Shown: piece after piece, positions 36,508 to 43,941 of the stretch
Numbering within the stretch: the stretch's first letter is position 1
Layout: every line of letters starts with the position of its first letter
Assembly: GCF_001488575.1 (NCBI RefSeq)
Contig: NZ_LN831302.1
Coordinates: 1,550,001-1,614,000, forward strand
DNA: 64,000 bases
Source of the DNA: Halobacterium hubeiense
Lineage (GTDB): Archaea > Halobacteriota > Halobacteria > Halobacteriales > Halobacteriaceae
Reading direction: 5' to 3'
The notes under the pieces: model-generated
Databases searched by the model: none
What the model saw: only the letters and a program-made list of their open reading frames with translations
What the model was told of the DNA's origin: nothing
Made by a program: the position numbers and the translations under genes

Positions 36508-36896
36508 TCGTGGGGCGGGTCCCCGAGAATCTCCTGAATCTGGTACTCCTCGTCGAACTCCGCGCCCGCCGGCTCACAGTACTCGTGGCTCGGGCACTCC
36601 GTGTGCGGGCACGGCCCCGCTAGCTTCCCCTTGCTCCCCGCGTACGCGCCCTTCGACGGCACGTTCGCTTTCACGGACGTCGGCTCCACGTCCACCGCGA
36701 CCACGCCCTCGTCGTGGACCGCGCAATCCAGCACCTGTCCGCCCTCGCGGACCTCGCTGACCTCGTAGCGCACGCCCTCCTCGAGTGTCAGGCACTGCTT
36801 GCGGTACGGGCACCCCTCGCAGGCCGACGACTCCCCGCGGTAGACGAACTCGGTGCCCGGCTCCGCGAGCCGCGACCCGAGCAACGTGATAGACAT
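36450..36896 (-). CDS. UPF0179 family protein
   Basis: A 148-residue archaeal protein with eight cysteines arranged as CEGCPYRKQC, a lone Cys, CPHTECPSHEYC, and a final Cys, which suggests an iron-sulfur or zinc site. The pattern matches UPF0179, a conserved archaeal family without an assigned role. ATG 36896 begins at the conserved MSITLLGSRLAEPGTEF. It overlaps the aspartoacylase-like gene tail to tail. Confidence 0.9.
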   Translation of the reverse strand: MSITLLGSRLAEPGTEFVYRGESSACEGCPYRKQCLTLEEGVRYEVSEVREGGQVLDCAVHDEGVVAVDVEPTSVKANVPSKGAYAGSKGKLAGPCPHTECPSHEYCEPAGAEFDEEYQIQEILGDPPHDYCALDRELTLVEFAPSED

Positions 36897-36998
36897 GCCC
36901 GGGGATTCGGCTCGCGCGTGGTTAAGCCTCCCGCCAGCAGGACGAGCAGGAAACGTTTGGCGTGAACGTACTCGACGCGATACGGCAACTCCAGAAGA

Positions 36999-37263
36999 CA
37001 CCACCTCGAAAGCCCCGGGTCGCTCGACTCGTGCGCCTCGCTGCGCGCCTCGTTCGCTTCGCTCTCTCGGTGCTTGCTTCGGCGTACTTCGCCGAGCGAC
37101 CCGCCCCTTTCAGTCCGCCCGTAGCCGGTTGGCCAGCCGGTAATTGGGTGGACTGAAAGGGGCGGGCCGGTCGGCTGCTCCCGGACGAAGCGAGCACGCG
37201 AGCACAGCGAGCGCGCGCAGCGAGTCCCGGAGCACCGAGCGGCCCGGGGCTTTCGAGGTAGTG
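36999..37263. repeat. 265-bp nested inverted repeat (possible MITE-like element or structured RNA)
   Basis: The 449-bp gap between UPF0179 and the P-loop kinase holds this structure and no credible gene. Outer arms of 28 bp (36999-37026 and 37236-37263; core CTCGAAAGCCCCGGG) differ at two positions. Inner arms of 23 bp (37098-37120 and 37146-37168; core CCGCCCCTTTCAGTCC) also nearly match, around a loop with CCGGTTGGCCAGCCGG. Between the arms both sides are built of GAGC/CGAAG-type short repeats, complementary in part. Open frames inside are by-products of the symmetry. No transposase or clear target-site duplication was found. Confidence 0.75.
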
Positions 37264-37345
37264 TTGTCGGCCACTCCTGCGAACGCTCGCACGAAGACTA
37301 GACCTAGCCCGAACAGCTACCCGACCGAGCACCGACAGCCTAGGT

Positions 37346-37807
37346 GTGATACTGGTCGTGTGCGGGCCGCCGGGCGCGGGGAAAACCACAGTCACACTAG
37401 GCCTAAATCGACACCTCGAAGCCGACGGCTACGACTTTCGGGTGATTCACACGGACGACCTCTCGACGCCGGTGTACGACCACCTCTTCGAGCGCGTCGC
37501 CGAATCCCCCGAAGCGAACTGGCTGCTCGACGGGACGTTCTACGAGGCGCAGTGGCAACAGCGAATCCGGGAGTTCCCGGACGTGAACGTGATTCTGGTG
37601 ACCGCGGACCGGGACACCTGCATCCGCCGGAACCACGAGCGAGATGGCTTTTCGGACCGCGCGGTGAAGGTGATTTACGACGAGTTCGACTGGCCGGACG
37701 CCGACTTCACTGTGGACACGGACATCCTGCGCGTGGAGACCGCGGTGGACCTCGCGTACGAGCGCGTGCAAGAGTGGCTCGCGGAGGCCGATACAGTCGA
37801 GAAGTGA
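37346..37807 (+). CDS. P-loop kinase (adenylylsulfate kinase-like / predicted nucleotide kinase)
   Basis: A 153-residue P-loop protein: Walker A GPPGAGKTT at residues 7-15, DDLSTP and LLDGTFYEAQWQQRIRE in the middle, and RDTCIRRNHERDG resembling the lid and substrate region of adenylylsulfate- and tRNA-kinase-like proteins. The start is a GTG at 37346, right before the P-loop strand. The substrate is not assigned. It lies just after the large inverted repeat. Confidence 0.78.
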   Translation: MILVVCGPPGAGKTTVTLGLNRHLEADGYDFRVIHTDDLSTPVYDHLFERVAESPEANWLLDGTFYEAQWQQRIREFPDVNVILVTADRDTCIRRNHERDGFSDRAVKVIYDEFDWPDADFTVDTDILRVETAVDLAYERVQEWLAEADTVEK

Positions 37808-37808
37808 G

Positions 37809-38192
37809 TCAGCCCGTGAGTTCGTCGAGTTCGTCGAGGTAGTCGTCCCGGGGGAGCTGGTAGACGCCCCGGTAGTCGACGTCGCCCGCGTCGAAGCGCG
37901 CCGCGAGGTCGATTGCGCCGGCGTTGGCAGCGTCCCGGGCGTCGAAGCGCGCGTCGGCGTCTTTGACGCGGACTTCGGGTTCGAGGCGGAGGGAGACGAA
38001 CCAGCTGTCGGGCGTCGAGTGCGAGCGGCGCTTGCGCTCGGTGGGCGGGCGGCGCGCGACGCGAATCGTCGGGAGGCAGGGCGCGGGGAACTGCTGGGTG
38101 TCGAAGACGTCGGGCCGGTAGACGAGAATCGCGCCGTCCTCGTCGTCGTTCCACACCTGCCAGCCCTCGGGGAGGTCGTCGAACGCGGTCAT
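37809..38192 (-). CDS. Conserved haloarchaeal protein, unknown function
   Basis: A 127-residue soluble protein starting MTAFDDLPEGWQVWNDDEDGAILVYRPDVFDTQ, with central basic PPTERKRRSH and an acidic C-terminus. It resembles haloarchaeal proteins grouped under DUF5820, as far as I recall. No motif suggests an activity. It converges on the P-loop kinase with a one-base gap. Confidence 0.7.
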   Translation of the reverse strand: MTAFDDLPEGWQVWNDDEDGAILVYRPDVFDTQQFPAPCLPTIRVARRPPTERKRRSHSTPDSWFVSLRLEPEVRVKDADARFDARDAANAGAIDLAARFDAGDVDYRGVYQLPRDDYLDELDELTG

Positions 38193-38385
38193 GGGCGTCC
38201 TACCCCGCGAGCGCCGTAAGGTCTGCCGGTTCGCGGCAACGGAGCCGCAGGTGAAAGTGGAGCCGCTCGGAGTCGTGGTTGATCCAGCTCTTGCAGGCCG
38301 CAGAAGCGTAGAAATGGCGGGATTTACGTCGCAACGCAGGCCGTTTCACTTTCACTCCGCACCCCCGCCGTTCGCGGTCGCGGAG

Positions 38386-38748
38386 TCAGGAGTCGGCCAG
38401 CGTCGCGGCGGCTTCGACGCTGTCGGCGTCGTCGCCGAGCCACTCCTCGGCCCACTGTTCGATAGCGTCGAAGACCGGGAACAGCGACTCGCCTTTCGCA
38501 GTCAGCGAGTAGTACGTCGCCACCGGGGACTCCTCTTCGAGGCGGCGGTCGACGAACCCCATCTCCTGGAGGTCGTCGAGCACCCGCGAGAGCGTCCGCG
38601 AACTGGCGTCCGTCGAGCGCTTGAGTTCGTTGAAGCGCTTCTCGCCGTCCTGGAGGTCGTGGAGCACGATGAGCCGCCACTGGGAGCCGATCTGCTCCAG
38701 CGAGTCGATGACGCTGCAGGCCTCCTCGCTGTATCGCTCGTCTGCCAT
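38386..38748 (-). CDS. HxlR-family transcriptional regulator
   Basis: A 120-residue MarR/HxlR winged helix: CSVIDSLEQIGSQWRLIVLHDLQDGEKRFNEL, DASSRTLSRVLDDLQEMGFVDR and YYSLTAKGESLFPVFDAIEQWAEEWL. An in-frame ATG at 38775 would add nine residues; 38748 is preferred for its typical MADERY start. The palindrome GTGTCA-GAG-TGACAC at 38797-38811 lies between it and the divergent esterase gene and is a likely target. HxlR proteins in haloarchaea often control such neighbouring hydrolase/dioxygenase genes. Confidence 0.9.
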   Translation of the reverse strand: MADERYSEEACSVIDSLEQIGSQWRLIVLHDLQDGEKRFNELKRSTDASSRTLSRVLDDLQEMGFVDRRLEEESPVATYYSLTAKGESLFPVFDAIEQWAEEWLGDDADSVEAAATLADS

Positions 38749-38796
38749 GTCCGGTGGTAGGGAGCCAGCACCCATAGTGGTTCCGACTGGAATCAG

Positions 38797-38811
38797 GTGT
38801 CAGAGTGACAC
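38797..38811. promoter_or_regulatory. Palindrome GTGTCA-GAG-TGACAC, likely HxlR operator
   Basis: A perfect 6-bp inverted repeat with a 3-bp spacer in the divergent region between the HxlR regulator and the esterase. HxlR-family dimers bind such short palindromes, so it may control both genes. Confidence 0.5.
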
Positions 38812-38889
38812 TGCCGGGGTGACGCCGCCGTCACCGGCTGGCCCCGAGGTTAGCTGAACGGTTTACGTGTGGGCGACCTAGTGGGTGGT

Positions 38890-39525
38890 ATGACTGACGC
38901 CGACCCCCACGCCGGACAGCCCGTCGAGTCCCGCGGCCCCGCGCTCGAAGACGCCGACAGCGCCGTCATCCTCCTGCACGGCCGCGGCGCTCGCGCGCAG
39001 GGCATGCTCGGGTTCGCCGACGACCTCCCCAGCGAGGGCACCGCGTTCGTCGCGCCGCAGGCCGCCCGCGCGACGTGGTACCCGAACAGCTTCCTCGAAC
39101 CGACCGAGGAGAACGAGCCGTGGTTCAACTCCGCGCTCGGCCTCGTCAACGACGTCTTCGAGGACGTCACCGAGCACGTGCCCGCCGAGCGCGTCGCCCT
39201 CCTCGGCTTCTCGCAGGGTGCGTGTCTGGGCAGCGAGTTCCTCGCGCGCAACCCCCGCGAGTACGGCGGGTTCGTCGCGTTCTCCGGCGGGCTCCACGGC
39301 CCCGAGGGGACGACCTACGACTACGACGGCGACCTCGACGGCACCCCGGTCTTCCTCGGGTGCAGCGACCGCGACCCCCACATCCCCGAGGAGCGCGTCC
39401 ACGAGACCCGCGACGCCTTCGAGGCGATGGACGCCGACGTCACCGAGCGCATCTACGAGGGGATGGGCCACACCGTCAATCAGGACGAACTCGAACACGC
39501 CGCCGACATCGTCGGCGGGCTGTAG
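38890..39525 (+). CDS. Alpha/beta hydrolase, carboxylesterase/phospholipase family
   Basis: A 211-residue serine hydrolase. The oxyanion motif is ILLHGRGAR, the nucleophile Ser is in LLGFSQGACLG, the acid is in CSDRDPHIP and the His in GMGHTVNQDE. It matches the small carboxylesterase/lysophospholipase group. ATG 38890 begins just before the conserved region. It diverges from the HxlR regulator. Confidence 0.88.
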   Translation: MTDADPHAGQPVESRGPALEDADSAVILLHGRGARAQGMLGFADDLPSEGTAFVAPQAARATWYPNSFLEPTEENEPWFNSALGLVNDVFEDVTEHVPAERVALLGFSQGACLGSEFLARNPREYGGFVAFSGGLHGPEGTTYDYDGDLDGTPVFLGCSDRDPHIPEERVHETRDAFEAMDADVTERIYEGMGHTVNQDELEHAADIVGGL

Positions 39526-39569
39526 CCGCGACCTGTACGTTTACCCGCGGCCGGCCACTACCAGTGAGT

Positions 39570-40007
39570 ATGAGCGACGCCAGTGACAGCGCCGATACCG
39601 GCAGCGCGGACGCCAGCGAACTCCCCGAGACGGAGGCGGAGTGGCGCGAGCGACTCGGCGACGCCGAGTACGAGATTCTGCGGAACGCCGGCACCGAGCG
39701 CCCCTACTCGGGGGAGCACGTCGACCGCGACGAGGACGGCGCGTACCGGTGTGCGGGCTGCGGCGAACTGCTGTTCGACGCGGACACGAAGTTCGACGCG
39801 CACTGCGGGTGGCCGAGCTTCTGGGACGCCGCCGACAGCGACGCCGTCGAGCGCCGCCCCGACCAGAGCAACGGCATGGAGCGCACGGAAGTCGTCTGCG
39901 CGACCTGCGGCGGCCACCTCGGGCACGTCTTCCAGGACGGCCCCGAACCAACGGGAGAGCGCTTCTGCATCAACTCCGCCGCGCTGGAGTTCGACCCCAA
40001 GGACTAG
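39570..40007 (+). CDS. msrB: Peptide methionine-R-sulfoxide reductase
   Basis: Repairs the R epimer of methionine sulfoxide. The 145-residue protein has the MsrB domain after a 20-residue acidic leader: EWRERLGDAEYEILRNAGTERPYSG, zinc Cys pairs CAGC and CATC, HCGWPSFWDA, and the catalytic end GERFCINSAALEF. It complements MsrA at 15661. It overlaps the convergent MoaD-like gene by four bases. Confidence 0.95.
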   Translation: MSDASDSADTGSADASELPETEAEWRERLGDAEYEILRNAGTERPYSGEHVDRDEDGAYRCAGCGELLFDADTKFDAHCGWPSFWDAADSDAVERRPDQSNGMERTEVVCATCGGHLGHVFQDGPEPTGERFCINSAALEFDPKD

Positions 40008-40402
40008 AAGCAGTACGAGAACGGGTACGTGAGCGCGACGCGGTCGCCGTCCTCCAGCTCGGTGGCGAACCCGTCGAGCAGTTCGTTGAACCGGCCGTTC
40101 ACGAGCACGCGAGCGTACGCCCGGGTGCGCTCGCCCTCGGGGTTGCGCTCCCAGCGCCCCGGCGGGTCGCCGGGGTAGTTCGCCCACGTCGCGGCCGTCT
40201 CCTCCTCCTCGCTCTCCGCGAGCAGCATGTCTTCGAGGCCGTACTCCTCGAAGAACGCGTCGAGGAACTCCCCGAGCGTGTCGCCCTCGAAGGTGAACTC
40301 TATCTCGTGCGTCCCGAGTTCGCGGCGGACGTGCCCGGTCGCGCCGACCTCCACCGTCGTCTGGGTCGTGGCTTCGGCTCGGTCGCTGTGCTGGACGCTC
40401 AT
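40004..40402 (-). CDS. MoaD/ThiS-like beta-grasp protein ending in Cys-Phe
   Basis: A 132-residue protein whose layout (strand, EGDTLGEFLDAFFEEYG helix, ARVLVNGRFNELLDGFATELEDGDRVALTYP) matches MoaD/ThiS/SAMP folds with a central insertion. It ends FSYCF rather than Gly-Gly, so it cannot be adenylated or thiocarboxylated as usual. It may be a structural or sulfur-binding variant using the penultimate Cys. Palindrome 40441-40452 lies 38 bp before the ATG, linking it to the anaerobic gene set. Function unknown. Confidence 0.7.
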   Translation of the reverse strand: MSVQHSDRAEATTQTTVEVGATGHVRRELGTHEIEFTFEGDTLGEFLDAFFEEYGLEDMLLAESEEEETAATWANYPGDPPGRWERNPEGERTRAYARVLVNGRFNELLDGFATELEDGDRVALTYPFSYCF

Positions 40403-40440
40403 ACTGACGCGTTCTCCCTTCACGCCGGTAAGCCACGTCC

Positions 40441-40452
40441 CGAACGTGTTCG
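40441..40452. promoter_or_regulatory. Palindrome CGAAC-GT-GTTCG, putative anaerobic regulator site (box 5)
   Basis: Same 12-mer as boxes 2 and 3, more than 35 kb from them, in the divergent region between the MoaD-like gene (start 40402) and an uncharacterised gene (start 40503). Recurrence in an intergenic promoter region argues for a real regulatory site. Confidence 0.55.
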
Positions 40453-40502
40453 CGCTTCCGGGACTGAAACGCCTATGGCGCTCCCGGGCGACGCTCGAAG
40501 TG

Positions 40503-40862
40503 ATGGACGAGGACCGCGAGTTCGCGCTCGAATCCCGGCTCACGAACCACGGCTGTTACCTCCGCGAGGTCGCCGTCGACGACGACACCTACTTCGTCAC
40601 CTACCAGTCCGCCGCCGCCGACGCGAACGGCGAGATTCCCCACCAGCAGGTCGGCGACGTCGTCAACGACTTCCGGAAGCTGTTCGACCGGCGGGACTGG
40701 CCGGTGCGCAGCGTCGAAGCGACAGTGACTGACCTCGACGACGACCCGCTGGGCAGTTGGCGCGCCGAGAAGTCGTGGTTCGTCGCGCTCGCCGACGGCG
40801 ACCTCACCGAGGTCGAGTTCTCCCGACGCCTGATTGACAGCCTCGAAACGGTCGAACGTTAG
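40503..40862 (+). CDS. Conserved haloarchaeal protein, unknown function
   Basis: A 119-residue soluble acidic protein (LESRLTNHGCYLREVAVDDDTYFVTYQSA, then QQVGDVVNDFRKLFDRRDWPVRSVEATVTD) with an alpha/beta pattern and no signal or membrane segment. I recognise no named family. It diverges from the MoaD-like gene across box 5 and overlaps the end of the cassette gene at 40859 by four bases. Confidence 0.7.
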   Translation: MDEDREFALESRLTNHGCYLREVAVDDDTYFVTYQSAAADANGEIPHQQVGDVVNDFRKLFDRRDWPVRSVEATVTDLDDDPLGSWRAEKSWFVALADGDLTEVEFSRRLIDSLETVER

Positions 40863-41125
40863 CCGCCCGCGCGCATCGCCTTCCGCCGGAAGTCCTCGAT
40901 GAGCTCGTCGAAGGCGTCCTCGCCGAACGCCTCGTCGGCCTCGAAGGCGACCGTGACCTCCGTGAGTTCCATCGACGGCCCGATGGCGACCTTCTCCGCG
41001 GACAGCTCCGCGCGCCAGCCGTCGCCCTCGACGGTGTGGTCGTCGACGGCCGTGCCGCCGAGGCTCTCGAGGTAGTTGCGCGCGAGCCGCACCGAGATGC
41101 CGCGGAACTCCTTCTCGCGTCTCAT
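40859..41125 (-). CDS. Small protein of the SAMP/AOR cassette
   Basis: An 88-residue protein beginning MRREKEFRGISVRLARNYLESLGG, with a C-terminal helix (AFDELIEDFRRKAMRAGG). It overlaps the stop of the SAMP-like gene (ATGA), so the two are co-translated. The position suggests a role with the MoaD-like protein in tungsten/molybdenum cofactor work; the pattern resembles the small domain found fused or adjacent to MoaD in some archaea. It ends in Gly-Gly itself, which is worth noting. Confidence 0.7.
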   Translation of the reverse strand: MRREKEFRGISVRLARNYLESLGGTAVDDHTVEGDGWRAELSAEKVAIGPSMELTEVTVAFEADEAFGEDAFDELIEDFRRKAMRAGG

Positions 41126-41406
41126 CGGTGCCCGCCCGCCACCGGCGGGAAGATGCTCAACTGGTCGCCGTCCTCCAGTGCCGTCTCCATGCCGTCGAGG
41201 TGGAGGACCTCCCGCCCGCTCTTGAGGACGTTGATGTGGGGGCGCAGGTCGTCGTTCTCCACGAGCTGGCCCTCCAGTCCCTCGTACTCGGCTTCGAGTT
41301 CGCGGAGCACGTCGCCGACGGTCGTGCCCGCGTCGTACTCGCGCTCGACGACCTTCGTGCCGACGGCCTGCCGGAACGTCGCGAAGAAGCGCAGTTCGAC
41401 GTTCAT
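41122..41406 (-). CDS. Ubiquitin-like small modifier / MoaD family protein, SAMP3-like
   Basis: A 94-residue beta-grasp protein: MNVELRFFATFRQAVGTK, TVGDVLRELEAEYEGL, HINVLKSGREVLHLDG and SIFPPVAGG. By eye it is very close to the Haloferax SAMP3/MoaD type. Such proteins donate sulfur to molybdopterin or are conjugated to target proteins through the C-terminal Gly-Gly. Here two more residues, His-Arg, follow the Gly-Gly, so processing would be needed first. It sits in a three-gene overlapping cassette divergent from an AOR. Confidence 0.9.
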   Translation of the reverse strand: MNVELRFFATFRQAVGTKVVEREYDAGTTVGDVLRELEAEYEGLEGQLVENDDLRPHINVLKSGREVLHLDGMETALEDGDQLSIFPPVAGGHR

Positions 41407-41789
41407 GCGCTCCCGAACCTGATGCCGTCCTCGACGAGGCGCTGGTTGCGCTCGCGGTCCAGCGCCGCGCCGAGCTCGTCGTGGTCGTAGAGCTGGGCGA
41501 CCAGCTCCGCGTAGAGGTTCCGCCACGAGATGGCGTAAATCGGGGACTGACCCCACGCGCGCAGTTCCGGGACGAACTCGTCGAAGCGCTCCAGCCGGGA
41601 CTCCAGTCGCTCGACGGCGTCGACGACGTACGACACCGCCTCCTCGTCGGAGTCCGCGGCCTCGATGGCGTCGTTGATACGGCGCTCCCAGCCGGCGACG
41701 GCCTGCTGCATGTCCTTGCGCGTGTCCTCGCTGTCGGCGGGCAGCGAGTCGAGAATCGGTTCCGGGACGCCGAGTGACACCGTTTCCAT
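41403..41789 (-). CDS. AOR-adjacent helical protein, unknown function
   Basis: A 128-residue, mainly helical protein (AVAGWERRINDAIEAADSDEEAVSYVVDAVERLESRLERFDEFVPEL) ending in RWGQSP-like aromatic segment AWGQSPIYAISWRNLYAELVAQLYDH. It is the first gene of the cassette and overlaps the SAMP-like gene by four bases. It diverges from AOR across 134 bp. No family is recognised; context points to AOR maturation or regulation. Confidence 0.72.
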   Translation of the reverse strand: METVSLGVPEPILDSLPADSEDTRKDMQQAVAGWERRINDAIEAADSDEEAVSYVVDAVERLESRLERFDEFVPELRAWGQSPIYAISWRNLYAELVAQLYDHDELGAALDRERNQRLVEDGIRFGSA

Positions 41790-41923
41790 GGTTCGTCGTG
41801 GCGCTCCGACGAGCATAAATCCCCCGCTGGTTCCGACGACTGCCGGAACCGAGAGTCGGAGACGGCAGTCGGGTCGGTGCCGCAATTGTAACCGGTACCG
41901 TTCACGCTGTCGTGGGAATCACT

Positions 41924-43894
41924 ATGGCGCAACAGTCCGTAGGTAACGATAGAGCACTAACTATGACCGACCTAGGTGGGTACCAGGACAACGTCGCTCG
42001 CGTGGACCTCAGCGCCGGCGACGTCGACTACGAGAGCATCGACGACGAGGACGCCCGCGAGTACATCGGCGGGCGCGGCCTCGGCGTGAAGTACGTCTTC
42101 GAGAACGGCCCCGACGTCGAGCCGCTCTCCGAGGAGAATCTGCTGGCGTTCATGACCGGGCCGCTGACGGGGACGCAGACCCCGATGAGCGGCCGAATCG
42201 CGGTGGTCACGAAGTCCCCGCTGACGGGCACCGTCACCGACTCTCACCACGGCGGGTGGAGCGGCGCGCGCCTCAAGTGGGCCGGCTTCGACGGCCTGTT
42301 GTTCGAAGGGAAAGCCGACGACCCCGTCTACGCCGTCGTCGAGGACGGCGAACTCGAACTCCGCGACGCCAGCCACCTCTGGGGGCAGGGCATCCACGGC
42401 ACGCTCGACGACCTCGAGGAGGAAGTCGAGGGGTCCTACGGGAAGAACCTCTCCGCGATGACCATCGGGCCGGGCGGCGAGAACGAAGTCCGGTACGGCT
42501 GCATCATCAACGAGGACGACCGCGCCTCCGGCCGCGGCGGCACCGGCGCCGTCATGGGCTCGAAGAACCTCAAGGCGGTCGTCGTCAAGGCCGGCACGGA
42601 CATGCCCAAGCCCGCCGACCGCGAGACGTTCATGGAGGGCCACAAGGCCGCGATGCAGGCGATTCAGGAGTCCGACGTCACCGCGCCCAACGAGGGCGGC
42701 CTCTCCGTCTACGGGACGAACGTGCTGATGAACCTCACCGAGGAGATGGAGGGCCTCCCGACGCGGAACGGCCGATTCACGTCCACGACGACGGAAGCCG
42801 ACGCCGAACCCGACGAACCCAACATCGACTCGGAGAAGGTCTCCGGGGAGAACGTCGAGGAGAACATCCTCGTCGACGACCCGACGTGTCACTCCTGTCC
42901 GGTCGCCTGCAAGAAGGAAGTCGAGGTCGACGTCAACCACAAGGGCGAGGACCTCAACGTCCGCATGGAGTCCTACGAGTACGAGCCCGCGTGGGCGCTC
43001 GGCCCGAACTCCATGAACGACGACCGCGACATGATCGCGGTCATGATGGACCGCTGTAACGACCTCGGCATCGACAGCATCGAGACCGGGAACCTCCTCG
43101 CGTTCGCGATGGAAGCCACCGAGAAGGGCTACATCGACGGCGAGGGCATCGACTGGGGCGACCTCGACGCGATGACCGAGATGATCGAGAAGATCGGCGA
43201 GCGCGAGGGCGACCTCGCGAACACCCTCGCGGAGGGGCAGAAGCGCGCCGCCGAGGAGCTCGGCGCCCACGACTGCCGCCTCGACGTGAAGGGCCAGTCC
43301 ATCGCGGCCTACGACCCGCGCGGCCTGAAGGGCATGGGCATCGGGTACGCGACCTCGAACCGCGGCGGCTGCCACCTCCGCGGGTACACGCCCGCCGCCG
43401 AGATTCTCGGCGTCCCGGAGAAAGTCGACCCCACCGACTGGGAGGGGAAGGGCGAACTCACCGCCACCTTCCAGGACCTCCACGCCATCTCGGACTCCTT
43501 CGACATCTGCAAGTTCAACGCGTTCGCGGAGGGCGTCCAGGAGTACATCGCCCAGTACAACGGCATGACCGGCCGCGACGTCGGCGAGGAGGACCTCCTC
43601 GAAGTCGGCGAGCGCATCTACAACCTCGAACGGTACTACAACAACCTCGCCGGGTTCGACGGCGACGACGACACGCTCCCGGACCGCTTCGTGGAGGGCG
43701 CCGAGGACGCGGTGCCCGCCGGCGGCGGCATCGAGGGCGAGCTCTGCGAGCTCGACAAGATGAAAGACGAGTACTACCGCGACCGCGGCTGGGTCGACGG
43801 CGTCGTCCCCGACGAGAAGCTCGACGACCTCGGCATCGACTTCGGCCCCGGCACGGGCGTCTCCGCGGGCGGTGCGGCCTCGGCGGACGACTAA
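41924..43894 (+). CDS. aor: Aldehyde ferredoxin oxidoreductase
   Basis: Tungsten-dependent enzyme that oxidises aldehydes to acids with ferredoxin as acceptor, cytoplasmic. The 656-residue protein has the N-terminal AOR domain (YIGGRGLGVKYVFE, GPLTGTQTPMSGR, HHGGWSGARLKWAGFDG, GRGGTGAVMGSKNLKA). The [4Fe-4S] ligands are Cys322, Cys325, Cys329 and Cys529 (CHSCPVAC and DICKF). RGGCHLRGYTPAAEI is present near the cofactor. ATG 41924 is chosen because ATTGTAACC lies about 35 bp upstream; MTDLGGYQDN at 41963 is a good alternative. A T-run follows at 43914. Confidence 0.94.
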   Translation: MAQQSVGNDRALTMTDLGGYQDNVARVDLSAGDVDYESIDDEDAREYIGGRGLGVKYVFENGPDVEPLSEENLLAFMTGPLTGTQTPMSGRIAVVTKSPLTGTVTDSHHGGWSGARLKWAGFDGLLFEGKADDPVYAVVEDGELELRDASHLWGQGIHGTLDDLEEEVEGSYGKNLSAMTIGPGGENEVRYGCIINEDDRASGRGGTGAVMGSKNLKAVVVKAGTDMPKPADRETFMEGHKAAMQAIQESDVTAPNEGGLSVYGTNVLMNLTEEMEGLPTRNGRFTSTTTEADAEPDEPNIDSEKVSGENVEENILVDDPTCHSCPVACKKEVEVDVNHKGEDLNVRMESYEYEPAWALGPNSMNDDRDMIAVMMDRCNDLGIDSIETGNLLAFAMEATEKGYIDGEGIDWGDLDAMTEMIEKIGEREGDLANTLAEGQKRAAEELGAHDCRLDVKGQSIAAYDPRGLKGMGIGYATSNRGGCHLRGYTPAAEILGVPEKVDPTDWEGKGELTATFQDLHAISDSFDICKFNAFAEGVQEYIAQYNGMTGRDVGEEDLLEVGERIYNLERYYNNLAGFDGDDDTLPDRFVEGAEDAVPAGGGIEGELCELDKMKDEYYRDRGWVDGVVPDEKLDDLGIDFGPGTGVSAGGAASADD

Positions 43895-43913
43895 CGCTCC
43901 GACCCGAAACCCG

Positions 43914-43919
43914 TTTTTT
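43914..43919 (+). terminator. T6 run after aor
   Basis: Six T residues 19 bp after the aor stop, preceded by a C-rich ACCCG; a plausible T-tract terminator before the helicase GTG start at 43942. Confidence 0.45.
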
Positions 43920-43941
43920 CGCGCGCGCCGTACCTCGCGTA

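Noticed and set aside
37144..37842. Open frames within and across the large inverted repeat
   Set aside because: They are products of low-complexity GAGC/CGAAG repeats. The real gene after the repeat is the P-loop kinase starting at 37346 in another frame.
38193..38385. Possible small gene between the 127-residue protein and the HxlR gene
   Set aside because: The only frame is Arg/Val-rich, without a promoter or homology-like pattern. The stretch holds a weak GTGAAAGTG/CACTTTCAC symmetry and otherwise looks like an upstream region.
41886..41895. GTAACCGGTAC upstream of AOR as a third copy of the tupA/moaA box
   Set aside because: It lacks the TGCT core and a GTTAC arm at the right spacing; only the common GTAAC pentamer agrees.
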